This document shows positions 1-9,848 of a stretch of DNA of 64,000 nucleotides, in pieces. The notes beneath the pieces were generated by a model. It did not search any database and was not told the DNA's origin. It saw nothing but the letters and a program-made list of their open reading frames with translations. Origin of the DNA: Psychroserpens luteus (GTDB lineage: Bacteria; Bacteroidota; Bacteroidia; Flavobacteriales; Flavobacteriaceae). Every line of letters starts with the position of its first letter. Position 1 is the first letter of the stretch. A program made the translations under genes and the position numbers. The stretch covers positions 248,001 to 312,000 of the forward strand of contig NZ_JADILU010000002.1 of the NCBI RefSeq assembly GCF_015319355.1. The letters are read 5' to 3'.

Positions 1-487
1 AGACACGAATTTTAAAATAAAACATAATTAAAAGGGCGTTAAAAATTTATTTATTTTTATTTCCATTTTCAAATAGTAACAGTATAGACTATTTGTAATG
101 CCAATTTACAAAGTTTTTGATGTGTTTTTATTAGAGACTAGCATAAATCTGATTTTTTATGGAATTAAAAACTCACTAGACATACGTCTCTTTATATTAA
201 TATAATTCCATATTTACTTACCTTCTAAAATTTCTTCACAAGCCTGACCTGAGTAATCAAATCACGTTTTTTACTAGTCAAAACATCTAACTTACAGTTA
301 GTATAAGCAATAGTTGAGTTAAGTCAGTTTATTGAAGGATAGGTCTAAATAAACTTGTGTTAATGAAGTGTGCAGTGGATTATATATAAAAAGAATGCAT
401 CAAAGTATTTCAAGTTTTAAGTTATTCTCTTACTGTGCAAATCAAATTCAATTACATTTGCAATGATTAATAACTTTGTTATTTTAT
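1..487. other. Intergenic lead-in without a recognisable gene
   Basis: No convincing reading frame or RNA gene is visible. Two boxes matching the Bacteroidota -7 consensus TAnnTTTG lie at its right end: TACATTTG (453-460) and TAACTTTG (471-478). Neither has a clear TTG about 20 bases upstream. One of them probably drives the sensor kinase gene that follows. Confidence 0.5.
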
Positions 488-2107
488 ATGAAAATAGCGT
501 GTTTAATGTCCCCAAAAACTGTGTTTAAACATTTGAAATATTATAGTATTATAGCTCTTTTTTTAGGAGCAGGCTTATTTGGTGTATACAAATTTGTTGA
601 TTCTCACCAAACACTTGAGCACCAGAAATTGGATTCAAGATTGGAACAAGCGCATTCTGATGCTATTTTAAGAGCGGAAGCAGCTATAGAAGTTTATGCT
701 ACTCTAGTATCTTCATTAAAAAGTTACACAATAAATCAAGAGACTTTTCCATCAGAATTACAATTACAAAAATATTTAAAAGATTTACTTAAAGAAATTA
801 ATTTTAAAGATTCAATTCTTGTTAATTACATAAATAAAGATCATGTATTTGAATATGTAGTTACTCCTAATGAAATTGATGTTGTTGGCTTAAAAGGGAT
901 TTCTGTTAGGAGTATATTAAGTCCAGAGAGAGTAGAAGAGTTAGATGAATTAATGAAACGGGAAAATATTGTTTTATTTTCACCTATTAATCTAAGAGAA
1001 GGATGGGCAGGTTTTCCTTTTAATTTTTCTGCTCGCAATTTAGACAATGAAGTTTTAGGTTATGTTGCTCCAGTATTAAATGTGAAATACTTACTCGATT
1101 ATTTCTATAATACTAAGACCGATAATAATTATGTACATAGGTTTATCGTTAATGATTCTTTTGATCTTACAAGAGAAGCCTATTATGATGGTTCAGAAAT
1201 TTTTAATAATAACCGTGATTCAGAATATTATAAGAATTTTAATGTAGATGAAAACAATTTTATATACTCAAATATTACACTTTTTGGCTCACAATTAAAA
1301 ATAGGAAGTGCATATAAAATAGAACCAAAAATTGGCTATACAATAGCCATACTTGCCTATGTTTGGTATTGTTTAATTGCATTACTTACAATAGTTATCT
1401 TTAATCAATTTATTAAAAATAAAGTATTAAATAAAAGATTAATTTTTGCTAATGCAGATTTAGAAGCAAATCTGCTTAAAATTCAAACACTTATCAAGGA
1501 GATACATCATCGCGTTAAAAATAACATGCACATGATTGCAGGTATATTAACACTTCAAGAGGATGAAGAAGAAGATGAAAAGGTTATCGCTGCGTTAACC
1601 CAAAGTAGAAATAGAATTCAGTCTATGTCTTTAGTGCATGAGAAATTATATGGAAGTAAATCTTTAAATGAGATTAAAATTAAAGAATATATAGAAGAGC
1701 TTATTAATTTTGTTGAACAAACTGTTGGAGGTAAGGAAATTAAACTCAAAAAGACTATTTCTGTTGATGCGGATTATATGTTTGATGGAGACACAACATC
1801 TAATCTGGGGTTAATTGTAAATGAACTTATCACTAATTCATTTAAATATGCTTTTAATGTTCATGACGAAAATATCCTTAGTATTTTTATAACTAAAGAC
1901 AGTGATGACACCTATAAATTAGTTTATAGTGATAGTGGGAAAGGTTTACCTCAAGATTTTAATATTTCTGAAAGCACGTCTTTAGGGATGCAATTAATTC
2001 AAATACTTACAGAACAATTACATGGGACATTAACTTATAATAATGATTCTTTAAGTGCTTTTACTATTTATTTTAAACCATTAGAAAAGAGTTTTAAGGA
2101 TTATTAG
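488..2107 (+). CDS. Membrane sensor histidine kinase (CHASE-like sensor, HisKA_2 type)
   Basis: Two-component kinase that should autophosphorylate on histidine in response to an extracytoplasmic signal. Membrane helices at about residues 15-38 and 281-308 enclose a roughly 240-residue periplasmic region that looks CHASE-like (NEIDVVGLKG, GWAGFPFNFS). The dimerisation/phosphotransfer helix carries EIHHRVKNNMHMIAG with the acceptor at H340/H341, typical of HisKA_2 kinases, followed by an ATPase domain (N box NELITNSFKYAF, DSGKGLP, SLGMQL). ATG 488 is chosen over a TTG at 476, because that TTG is the end of a TAACTTTG promoter box (471-478); ATG 506 is an alternative. No response regulator is adjacent, so its partner is unknown. 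Confidence 0.85.
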   Translation: MKIACLMSPKTVFKHLKYYSIIALFLGAGLFGVYKFVDSHQTLEHQKLDSRLEQAHSDAILRAEAAIEVYATLVSSLKSYTINQETFPSELQLQKYLKDLLKEINFKDSILVNYINKDHVFEYVVTPNEIDVVGLKGISVRSILSPERVEELDELMKRENIVLFSPINLREGWAGFPFNFSARNLDNEVLGYVAPVLNVKYLLDYFYNTKTDNNYVHRFIVNDSFDLTREAYYDGSEIFNNNRDSEYYKNFNVDENNFIYSNITLFGSQLKIGSAYKIEPKIGYTIAILAYVWYCLIALLTIVIFNQFIKNKVLNKRLIFANADLEANLLKIQTLIKEIHHRVKNNMHMIAGILTLQEDEEEDEKVIAALTQSRNRIQSMSLVHEKLYGSKSLNEIKIKEYIEELINFVEQTVGGKEIKLKKTISVDADYMFDGDTTSNLGLIVNELITNSFKYAFNVHDENILSIFITKDSDDTYKLVYSDSGKGLPQDFNISESTSLGMQLIQILTEQLHGTLTYNNDSLSAFTIYFKPLEKSFKDY

Positions 2108-2148
2108 ATTTCTTAACAACATGATGTTAATAATTCTTAAATTTCTTA

Positions 2149-2179
2149 TTGCAAAACAAATCCCTTTATTATATCTTTG
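2149..2179 (+). promoter_or_regulatory. Bacteroidota-type promoter for the small membrane protein
   Basis: TTG at 2149-2151, a 20-base spacer, and TATCTTTG at 2172-2179 match the -33/-7 consensus TTG...TAnnTTTG. It lies 21 bases before ATG 2200 and so decides that start. Confidence 0.75.
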
Positions 2180-2199
2180 CAGTAACAAAAAATAAGAAC

Positions 2200-2382
2200 A
2201 TGTTCGATTTTGACCAATATTTAGGATTTTTAGCATTTTTAGGAATATTTACTTTAGGATTCTGGTTGATGCTTTTTCTCATCACATTTGTAATTCCTTA
2301 TTGGATTGGAGGATCGCTTATTGAGCGTTTAAACGAAATTAAAGAAGAAAAGAAAGCTAAGCGTGAAGCTGCGACTCACTAG
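2200..2382 (+). CDS. Small single-pass membrane protein, unknown function
   Basis: A 60-residue protein with one long hydrophobic stretch (about residues 6-37) and a charged, Lys/Glu-rich C-terminal tail (EIKEEKKAKREAATH), so it is probably an inner-membrane protein with a cytoplasmic tail. The start is set by the promoter at 2149-2179; an upstream TTG at 2149 would lie inside that promoter. It is a single transcription unit closed by the strong hairpin at 2400-2450. I do not recognise a named family. Confidence 0.65.
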   Translation: MFDFDQYLGFLAFLGIFTLGFWLMLFLITFVIPYWIGGSLIERLNEIKEEKKAKREAATH

Positions 2383-2399
2383 AAGTCATTAAACTTTTA

Positions 2400-2450
2400 T
2401 ATAGATACTAAAAAAGGAAACCAATTTGGTTTCCTTTTTTAGTATCTATA
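2400..2450. terminator. Perfect 23-bp hairpin, bidirectional terminator
   Basis: Arms 2400-2422 and 2428-2450 are perfectly complementary around the 5-base loop aattt, with A6/T6 tracts inside the stem. It separates the plus-strand small gene from the minus-strand TonB receptor gene, so it can act both ways. The stem is unusually long and perfect. Confidence 0.75.
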
Positions 2451-2471
2451 ATTGAAATGAGTCTGTTTGTT

Positions 2472-2720
2472 TTAATTCTCCTCCTTTTTTCAAGGAGTAA
2501 TGAATTCGTTCTCAGATAAGCGAACGAAGAAGAGGTGGTTACCTTTGAATACTGAATATATTACTAGAGTTTACCTAATTTATCCTTTAGATATTCCCCT
2601 AACATTTTTGACTACACTCAATGATCAAAGGAAGTGAGTGACCTAAACTCTTATTTTGTATTGGCTCGGTTTTTAATAGATTTTAAATTATCCTTCCCTT
2701 GAAAAAAAGGAAGGAATTAA
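2472..2720. repeat. Pair of inverted hairpins, possibly a decayed repeat element
   Basis: The gene-free stretch 2451-2797 holds a left arm (2472-2497, TTAATTCTCCTCC then T6 and CAAGGAG) and a right arm (2692-2720) that is its imperfect reverse complement (CCTTCCCTTGA, A-tract, GGAAGGAATTAA). Each arm also folds on itself. The roughly 195 bases between them have no reading frame. This layout resembles small non-coding repeats common in flavobacterial intergenic regions; family membership is inferred. Confidence 0.4.
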
Positions 2721-2797
2721 CTCAGTTTTCTTTTTTACTAAAGGCTAAAGTCCTTTTTATCCAAAACTGTTAGCACTTCAAACTGCCTACTTAAAAA

Positions 2798-5233
2798 TTA
2801 TCCTTCAAAATCAAAATCATCACCTCCTGCAGAATTTCCACGACCATCTTTTTGACGTTTTTTCTGTTGGTTAAATCTATAGGTAAATGTGACATTAAAA
2901 CTACGTTGTCTCCATTGAAATTCACTCTCATTAATAAAAGTATCTGTTGTAGTAGTAGATTGACGCTTTCTAGAATTAAAGACATCACTTACGTTTAATG
3001 CTATAGATGCTTTAGAATCCCATAAATCTTTGCTAAATGCTAGATCTGTTGATAAAATTCCTTCTTGTGTGCTTTGTGCATCTTCACTAGCTCCACGATA
3101 GAATAAACGAGTTTGCCAATCTATATTACCTGGTAAGGTATATTTATTATTGATTCTTGCAAACCAGCTAAAGTTATCTGCTCCAAAATCTGTTCCTTCA
3201 TAAATACCTTCTGTAACAGATTTAAATAAATTTAGGTTTCCGTTAAGGTTCCATTTTTTTGAAGGTCTGTAGGTTAATGTAAATTCAAAACCATAACGAT
3301 CATTTGTTGCCAAGTTAATTGGTGAACGTCTAATGATTGGAACTTCTGTTCCACCTACTATCGTAGTTTCTCCTGTATCTAGGCTCACAAATGTAAAAAC
3401 ATCTGTTGCACGTTGGTAATAGATAGAGGAATTAAGTGTCATTTTTCCGAAGCGATTCAAATATCCAAAATCAAATGAATTTGAATAACTAGGATCTAAA
3501 TCTGGATTTCCTTGAAAGATGTTAGTAGCACTACTTCTAGAAGGAAACGGATTGATATAACGAGAACGTGGTCGTCTAATTCTACGATTGTAACCTAAAG
3601 TTAAACTTTGCTTTTCGGAAATTTCATAACCAAAATTTACAGTAGGAAAGAGTCCTGTATAGTTTTTACGCTGTAAGTCATTGGTCGTAATTTGGTTTAT
3701 AGTCACACGAGATTGCTCCATACGTAAACCAAATAAATAAGAAAATTTATCTTTTACTTTGCTACCAAACTGTGTATATAGTGCATTTACATATTGACGA
3801 AATATTAAATTATTACTCACATCATTATCTAAAATATAAGTACCGTCTTCATTAAATTCTAATGTATAATCTGTATCTGTTTCTTCAAAATTACCTCGAT
3901 AACCAAATTCGAAACTACTTTTTTCACCTATTGGACGTGTATAGTCTAATTGTAAAAGGATTTCATCTTGATTTTCTATAGTTTTCACACGTTCAGCAGC
4001 ATCACCATCTTGCGCAATGATAGATTGTTCTTCTTCACCATTATCTTCATACTGAAAATCGATGGTTAAACGATGCTGACTATTGCCATCAAATTGTTTA
4101 TCATAATTAACAGCATATTGTCTTGTTGCATCTGTCTCTTCTTCTGGATCTAATCTAAGAGATTGGTTGATAAGGTTTCTATTACTATCAAATTCTTGAA
4201 TAGTATTTGTATTATTATTATTTTGATCACTATCACGATACACAAATGAAGCCACAACAGAAGTTGTTTCATTGATATACCATTCTACACCAAGATTAGT
4301 ATTAAATCCTTTTCTTTCTCGATCAAAAATTCTTGATTCTTTAAAAAAAGTACTAGGATCATCTCCATTAAAGTACTCAGTATTTGTAGTAGCATTACCA
4401 GGAGATTCTCTGTAGCTATATCCAGAGGTATTAAAAAAGTTAAAATCTCCAGTTCTATAATTAATATTACCAGAAGCACCCAATTGTGTTGGATCACCTG
4501 CATTTAAAGTCACAGCTCCATTAAAACCTTGAAGCTTGCTACGACGCAAAATAATGTTAAGAATTCCTGCAGTACCTTCAGCATCATAACGAGCAGAAGG
4601 AGATGTAATAACCTCTACACGTTCAATAGATTCTGCTGGTAATTGTCTCAGGGCATCTGTAGAATTTAAACCAACTAAACCAGATGGTTTACCGTTAATT
4701 AGTATGGTTACGTTGTCATTTCCTCTTAAAGCAACATTCCCTTCAACATCTACCGAAACAGAAGGTACGTTATCTAAGACATCACTTACGGTACCACCTC
4801 TAACAGTTAAATCACTACCTACATTATATATTTTTTTGTCTAATTTAATCTCTACGGTTGTTTTTTCTGCAATAACCTCTACCGCATCTAATGCTTCTAA
4901 ATTAAGCATTAATGATACTGTACCAAGATTTATATCTTGAGTAAACGTTTTATTTTCGTAGGTTTTAGTTTTATAAGAAAGATATTCAACCTTAACGTCA
5001 TAGGTACCTGGAGCAACGTCTATTTCAAATACACCTTTAGGATCTGTAATGCCACCAGTAATAGTCTTGTTTTCTTTTTTGCTGAAAAGCGAAATAGTAG
5101 CATATTCTAATGGATAGTCTCCATCTGCATCTAATACAGTACCTGATACAGTGATTTCATTTTGTGCAAAGCCAGATGCAAAGCATAAAAATAATAATAG
5201 TAATAAATAAGTAGTTTTTCGAAACATTTTCAA
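2798..5233 (-). CDS. TonB-dependent-type outer-membrane beta-barrel protein
   Basis: An 811-residue outer-membrane protein. It has a signal peptide ending in SGFAQ, a carboxypeptidase-regulatory-like beta-sandwich (about residues 25-110, GTVLDADGDYPLEYATISL), a plug domain (LTVRGGTVSDVLDNVPSVSV, ILINGKPSGL) and a long barrel of the outer-membrane beta-barrel family 3 kind. Such proteins take up unknown ligands across the outer membrane; no SusD partner is adjacent, so this is not an obvious polysaccharide locus. After the last strand (FTYRF) comes a basic-then-acidic tail ending GGDDFDFEG. It is transcribed alone, and the substrate cannot be inferred. Confidence 0.85.
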   Translation of the reverse strand: MKMFRKTTYLLLLLFLCFASGFAQNEITVSGTVLDADGDYPLEYATISLFSKKENKTITGGITDPKGVFEIDVAPGTYDVKVEYLSYKTKTYENKTFTQDINLGTVSLMLNLEALDAVEVIAEKTTVEIKLDKKIYNVGSDLTVRGGTVSDVLDNVPSVSVDVEGNVALRGNDNVTILINGKPSGLVGLNSTDALRQLPAESIERVEVITSPSARYDAEGTAGILNIILRRSKLQGFNGAVTLNAGDPTQLGASGNINYRTGDFNFFNTSGYSYRESPGNATTNTEYFNGDDPSTFFKESRIFDRERKGFNTNLGVEWYINETTSVVASFVYRDSDQNNNNTNTIQEFDSNRNLINQSLRLDPEEETDATRQYAVNYDKQFDGNSQHRLTIDFQYEDNGEEEQSIIAQDGDAAERVKTIENQDEILLQLDYTRPIGEKSSFEFGYRGNFEETDTDYTLEFNEDGTYILDNDVSNNLIFRQYVNALYTQFGSKVKDKFSYLFGLRMEQSRVTINQITTNDLQRKNYTGLFPTVNFGYEISEKQSLTLGYNRRIRRPRSRYINPFPSRSSATNIFQGNPDLDPSYSNSFDFGYLNRFGKMTLNSSIYYQRATDVFTFVSLDTGETTIVGGTEVPIIRRSPINLATNDRYGFEFTLTYRPSKKWNLNGNLNLFKSVTEGIYEGTDFGADNFSWFARINNKYTLPGNIDWQTRLFYRGASEDAQSTQEGILSTDLAFSKDLWDSKASIALNVSDVFNSRKRQSTTTTDTFINESEFQWRQRSFNVTFTYRFNQQKKRQKDGRGNSAGGDDFDFEG

Positions 5234-5364
5234 GTGATTAAAATTTGTGTGTTTAGTTTCACAAAAATAAAATTACTTGCACTGGAGATGGGTTAATGTT
5301 TTGTTAAACAAAAAACATAAGAATGTTAAAAAAAATATAAGATGATGTTTAGTACTAAACGATA

Positions 5365-5787
5365 TTATGATTTGTTTTTATTCTTACGCTTTTTATCTTT
5401 CTTTTTCTTCTTTTTTTCTTCGCTATGATTCCATTTACCTTTTAAGGCATCCATAATTTTAGACATTTGTTCTTCAGTAATCATCGCTTTTAGATCTCTA
5501 AAATGTTTGTCATCTAAGTTTTGAACATATGTTTTTCTTTCAAACTCTCGTAGACCAAGCATATTAATTTTTTGATACTCTTCAAAGTACGACTCCATCT
5601 GTTGTTTGATAATTTCTTTTTGAAAGTCATCAACTTTTAAAGTTCCTACAAAGTCATTGATGTATTCTCTTTTTTTCTGTTCCATCTCTGCTTCGTATTT
5701 GAGACGGTCTTTTTCTTCTATAGCTTGAGAAAAACTGTTACTAATAAATAATACTGAGCAAAAAATGGAGATAAATAATGTTTTCAT
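5365..5787 (-). CDS. Small periplasmic protein with poly-lysine tail
   Basis: A 140-residue exported protein with a signal peptide (about 1-20, ISNSFSQ) and a helical, charged body. It ends in a very basic tail (SEEKKKKKKDKKRKNKNKS). The body has a YINDF...LKVDDFQKEIIKQQMESYF helix pattern that loosely recalls Spy/CpxP-like small periplasmic proteins, but I cannot assign a family. It lies 10 bases downstream of arsC as the last gene of the prfB-arsC operon. The lysine tail could contact nucleic acid or acidic surface polymer; this is speculation. Confidence 0.7.
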   Translation of the reverse strand: MKTLFISIFCSVLFISNSFSQAIEEKDRLKYEAEMEQKKREYINDFVGTLKVDDFQKEIIKQQMESYFEEYQKINMLGLREFERKTYVQNLDDKHFRDLKAMITEEQMSKIMDALKGKWNHSEEKKKKKKDKKRKNKNKS

Positions 5788-5797
5788 TTTGTAATAA

Positions 5798-6139
5798 TTA
5801 TATAATGTCTAATATGTTTTGTGACGGACGACCAATCACAGCTTTCTTGCCATTGATAACAATAGGGCGTTCTATTAATTTTGGATTAGCGACCATAGCT
5901 TTTATAATTTGAGCATCTGATAATGTTTTACCTTTAAAATCAGATTTCCAAATAGTTTCGTTCTTTCTAACTAATTCAATTGGAGTAATACCCAAGAGAG
6001 AAATGATGTTTTTCAATTTTTCTTCGGAAATTGGCTCATCCAAATATCTTATCACTTCAAAATCTTTGCCAGAATTTTCTAAAAGGCTCAAACCTTCTCT
6101 GGATTTACTACATCTTGGGTTGTGAAGTATTGTAATCAT
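5798..6139 (-). CDS. arsC: ArsC-family arsenate reductase (glutaredoxin-like)
   Basis: A 113-residue thioredoxin-fold protein. The N-terminal HNPRCSKSR places the catalytic Cys at residue 10, and R58, R91 and R104 match the positions that bind arsenate/thiol in the glutathione/glutaredoxin-linked ArsC family (E. coli R60, R94, R107). Predicted reaction: reduction of arsenate to arsenite. It sits between prfB (14 bases upstream) and a periplasmic protein gene rather than in an ars operon, so a general redox role in this family is also possible. Confidence 0.8.
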   Translation of the reverse strand: MITILHNPRCSKSREGLSLLENSGKDFEVIRYLDEPISEEKLKNIISLLGITPIELVRKNETIWKSDFKGKTLSDAQIIKAMVANPKLIERPIVINGKKAVIGRPSQNILDII

Positions 6140-6153
6140 TATATTTCTTTAAA

Positions 6154-7264
6154 TTATAATTGGTTAGGATCTTCTTCTTTTTGTCCCATCATCATCAAAT
6201 ACGCTTTTAAAAATGGCTCAATATCACCATCCAATACAGCATCTACATTTCCTGTTTCGTGAGCAGAACGAACATCCTTAATTAATTTATAAGGATGCAA
6301 CACATAGTTTCTAATTTGGCTTCCCCATTCAATTTTCATCTTGCCAGCTTCTATATCATCACGTTGTGCTAATTGCTTCTGTAACTCTATTTCGTAAAGT
6401 TGAGATTTCAGCATTTGCATAGCACGAGACCTGTTATCGTGTTGCGATCGTGTTTCAGAACAAGAAATCTGTATTCCAGATGGTTTGTGAGTTAACTGTA
6501 CTTTAGTTTCTACCTTGTTAACGTTTTGTCCACCAGCACCACTTGAGCGTGCAGTTGTAATTTCAATATCTGCAGGATTGATATCTATTTCAATTGTATC
6601 ATCAACTAAAGGATACACATAAACCGAAGCGAAACTTGTATGACGTTTGGCATTACTATCAAAAGGCGAGATTCTCACCAAACGATGCACACCATTTTCA
6701 CCTTTAAGCCATCCAAAAGCAAAATCGCCTTCAATTTCTAAAGTAACCGTTTTTATACCAGCAACATCACCACCTTGGTAGTTGAGTTCTTTGACTTTAA
6801 ATCCGCTTTTTTCTGCATACATCAAATACATGCGCATGAGCATACTTGCCCAATCACAAGACTCTGTACCTCCTGCACCAGCAGTGATTTGAAGAACCGC
6901 ACTTAGTGAGTCACCTTCTTCAGACAACATATTCTTGAACTCTAACTTTTCTATAAGCAGTAAGGCTTTATCAAATCGGCTTTGCACATCATCTGCAGTA
7001 GCTTCATCTTCTTTGAAGAACTCATATATAATTTCTAAGTCTTCAATAAGCGTTTGAGAAGTGTTGTAATCTTGAACCCAAGCCTTTTTTGTTCTTAAAG
7101 ACTTCATTATAGATTCTGCGTGTTTGGAATCATTCCAAAAATTAGGATCAAAAGTTTGTTCCTCTTCGTTTGAAATTTCTATTAATTTGGCATCTATGTC
7201 AAAGGTAGTGCCTAAGTTTATCGAGGCGTGTATTGAGATCTTTAATTTGATCTGATGTTATCAT
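6154..7264 (-). CDS. prfB: Peptide chain release factor 2, with programmed +1 frameshift
   Basis: RF2 reads UGA and UAA stop codons and triggers peptide release. The downstream frame (317 codons from 7107) has the GGQ loop ([13 protein letters not shown]) but lacks the family's N-terminus. That is encoded in another frame: ATG 7264 opens 21 codons ending RLDKLRHYL at CTT, then an in-frame TGA (7201-7199). Skipping one base at CTT-TGA-C continues with GAC ATA GAT for 31 codons into the main frame, giving 369 residues, the normal RF2 length. This is the conserved autoregulatory frameshift site, not a mutation. Only a weak AGG precedes the slip site. It heads the operon with arsC and the 5365 gene. 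Confidence 0.95.
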
Positions 7265-7436
7265 TATAAATAATTTTTGGTAAAATTAATATTTATATTG
7301 TTCAGCAGAAAATTTAATGACGACTATGTTGTTTTGGATTTTATAATTTTCCGAAGAAAAAGTGCTAAGAATAGTTCACTAAGGTTACATCTGCTGTTTG
7401 TTTAAAAATAACTAAATTTAGGTTTTAAAATTGATT

Positions 7437-9845
7437 ATGAAAAAACAAATACTTCTCGCAATGACGTTTTTGATTGTCTTAAGTGGGTTTTCCCAAGTAT
7501 TAAAGACAAAACAATTAAAAGATTATAATGGGTTTTTTAATTTCCATTATGAAGAATCAACAGATAAAATCTATCTAGAGGTCAATGATTTAGATAAAGA
7601 ATTTCTATATGTAAACTCTTTAGCAACAGGAGTAGGCTCAAATGATATTGGGTTAGATAGAGGACTAATAGGTCGAGAACGAATAGTGAAATTTGAAAAA
7701 GCAGGGAATAAATTATTGCTCATTCAGCCTAATTTGAATTATAGAGCAATAACAGATAATGAACTAGAGAAAAAAAGTATAGAACAAGCCTTTGCAAAAT
7801 CGGTACTTTATGGGTTTAAAATTGAAGAACATAATAATGGTACATACATTATAGATCTCACACCCTTTCTAATGGAAGATACAAATGGTGTTGCAAATAG
7901 GTTGAAAGATGAAGGCGCTTATAAACTAGATTTGAGTAAAAGCGCATTATCATTAGATAGAACTAAGGCATTCCCTAAAAATGTTGAATTTGAAGCCTTG
8001 CTAACGTTTAAGGGTGAACCTAAAGGTCGAAATATTAGAAGCGTCACACCAACATCTTCATTAGTAAGTGTGATACAACATCACAGTTTTATTGAGTTGC
8101 CAGATGATGGTTATAAAATGAGAGAGTTTGATGTGAGAAGTGGAGCCATTGCTATGTCTTATTTAGATTATGCAACGCCAATTCAAGAGCCAATTAGAAA
8201 ACGGTATATCATTCGCCATCGTTTAGAAAAGAAAGATCCAAGTGCACAAATTAGCGAAGCAAAAGAACCAATTGTTTATTATTTAGATCCAGGAACACCA
8301 GAACCTGTGCGTTCTGCATTATTAGAAGGTGCTCGTTGGTGGAATCAAGCCTACGAGTCTATAGGGTTTAAAGACGCATTTCAAGTAAAAATGTTGCCTG
8401 AAGATGCAGATCCTATGGATTGTCGCTACAACGTGATTCAATGGGTTCATCGCTCAACAAGAGGATGGAGTTATGGTGCAAGTGTTATAGATCCTAGGAC
8501 TGGTGAAATCATTAAAGGTCATGTGAGTTTAGGGAGTTTGAGAATTCGTCAGGATTTCATGATTGCGCAAGCCTTGATGAACAAACCATTTGTTGAGCGC
8601 GACGATAATTATCAACCTATGCTAGATATGGCTTTGGCAAGAATTAGACAGCTGAGTGCTCATGAAGTTGGTCACACTATTGGGTTTACACACAATTTTG
8701 CTGCGAGTGCAAATGGTAGAGCTTCGGTTATGGATTATCCGCATCCTATGATTTCTATTAACGACGGAAATATCAACTTTTCAAACGCTTATGCAGTTGG
8801 AATAGGAGCTTGGGATAAAGTTACAGTTGCCTATTCGTATTCGGAATTTAATGACAATCAAAACGAAAAAGATAATTTAAATACAATTTTAAGTGATGCT
8901 AATAATGCAGGTTTACAATTTATTTCAGATGCTGATGCCAGAGCACAAGGAGGAGCACATGCTTTTGCACACCTTTGGGATAATGGCAAAAGTGCTTCTC
9001 AAGAATTAGAAAATGTAATGACCATTAGAGCTCAAGCCATTTCAAATTTTTCTGCGGATAATATTCGTGATGGTGAACCATATTCAGTTTTAGAAGATGT
9101 GTTTGTGCCTTTATATTTCTTCCATCGTTTTCAAGTTGAAGCAGCAACTAAGGTTGTTGGCGGATTAGATTATAACTATGCTGTAAAAGGTGATGGTCAA
9201 ACGATTGTAGAGCCAGTGGACGTCAACATTCAAAAAGAAACCTTAACTCAAATCTTAAATACGATTTCTGCGGAAGCGTTAGCAATTCCGAAGTCAAAAT
9301 TAAAACTTTTTCCTCCACGAGCGTACACCTATAGTAGAACGCGAGAATCCTTCAAAGGAAAAACAGGCGTTGCTTTTGATCCTATGAGTGCAGCAGTGAC
9401 AGCAAGTGATATGACATTGAAGTTGTTGTTACATCCGCAACGTGCCAATAGAATGATTCAGCAAAAAAGTTTAGATGATAAGCAGTTAGGATTGGATGAA
9501 TTGTTTGATGACGTTTTAAATAATTCCTTCGGAAAGCGATATGATGATGCTTATAAGGATGAAATTCAACAATTGATAAACGAACGTGTATTACTATATA
9601 TCATGAATTTGGCAGTAAGTGATCAATCGATATTTCAAGTAAAAGCAAAAGCAAATGATGCTATAAATTCACTTTTTAGAGATTATCTTGCAGATAAAAA
9701 GAAACCATCACTGTATGCAGCGCAATTTGCAATGCTTGTAAAAGAATTTAGAGAACATCCAGAAAAGTTTAAAATAGAAAACGCTCCAAAAATACCTGAT
9801 GGTTCACCAATTGGAAGTGATTTTTGTAATTATAATGAGAATTAA
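7437..9845 (+). CDS. Secreted zinc metalloprotease (DUF5117/DUF4953 type)
   Basis: An 802-residue exported protein with a signal peptide (MKKQILLAMTFLIVLSGFSQ). The extended zinc motif HEVGHTIGFTH is at about residues 409-419 (HExxHxxGxxH), and VIDPRTGEIIKGHVSLGS lies before it, as in the Bacteroidota zinc-dependent metalloprotease family with DUF5117/DUF5118/DUF4953 regions. It probably degrades proteins at the cell surface or periplasm. ATG 7437 is preferred over ATG 7431 because it gives the canonical MKK start. It is first in an operon with ltaE (3-base gap) and a small membrane protein. A TTCCGAAG word lies upstream at 7349. Confidence 0.85.
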   Translation: MKKQILLAMTFLIVLSGFSQVLKTKQLKDYNGFFNFHYEESTDKIYLEVNDLDKEFLYVNSLATGVGSNDIGLDRGLIGRERIVKFEKAGNKLLLIQPNLNYRAITDNELEKKSIEQAFAKSVLYGFKIEEHNNGTYIIDLTPFLMEDTNGVANRLKDEGAYKLDLSKSALSLDRTKAFPKNVEFEALLTFKGEPKGRNIRSVTPTSSLVSVIQHHSFIELPDDGYKMREFDVRSGAIAMSYLDYATPIQEPIRKRYIIRHRLEKKDPSAQISEAKEPIVYYLDPGTPEPVRSALLEGARWWNQAYESIGFKDAFQVKMLPEDADPMDCRYNVIQWVHRSTRGWSYGASVIDPRTGEIIKGHVSLGSLRIRQDFMIAQALMNKPFVERDDNYQPMLDMALARIRQLSAHEVGHTIGFTHNFAASANGRASVMDYPHPMISINDGNINFSNAYAVGIGAWDKVTVAYSYSEFNDNQNEKDNLNTILSDANNAGLQFISDADARAQGGAHAFAHLWDNGKSASQELENVMTIRAQAISNFSADNIRDGEPYSVLEDVFVPLYFFHRFQVEAATKVVGGLDYNYAVKGDGQTIVEPVDVNIQKETLTQILNTISAEALAIPKSKLKLFPPRAYTYSRTRESFKGKTGVAFDPMSAAVTASDMTLKLLLHPQRANRMIQQKSLDDKQLGLDELFDDVLNNSFGKRYDDAYKDEIQQLINERVLLYIMNLAVSDQSIFQVKAKANDAINSLFRDYLADKKKPSLYAAQFAMLVKEFREHPEKFKIENAPKIPDGSPIGSDFCNYNEN

Positions 9846-9848
9846 AAT

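Noticed and set aside
1-487. Possible RNA gene or short frame at the left end
   Set aside because: No stable fold, conserved tRNA signals or plausible frame could be seen.
4704-4940. Plus-strand frame inside the TonB gene
   Set aside because: Antisense shadow of a strongly supported receptor gene; no start context or homology.
7199-7201. In-frame TGA making prfB look like a broken gene
   Set aside because: It lies in the conserved CTT-TGA-C slip site of RF2, and the shifted frame restores full length.
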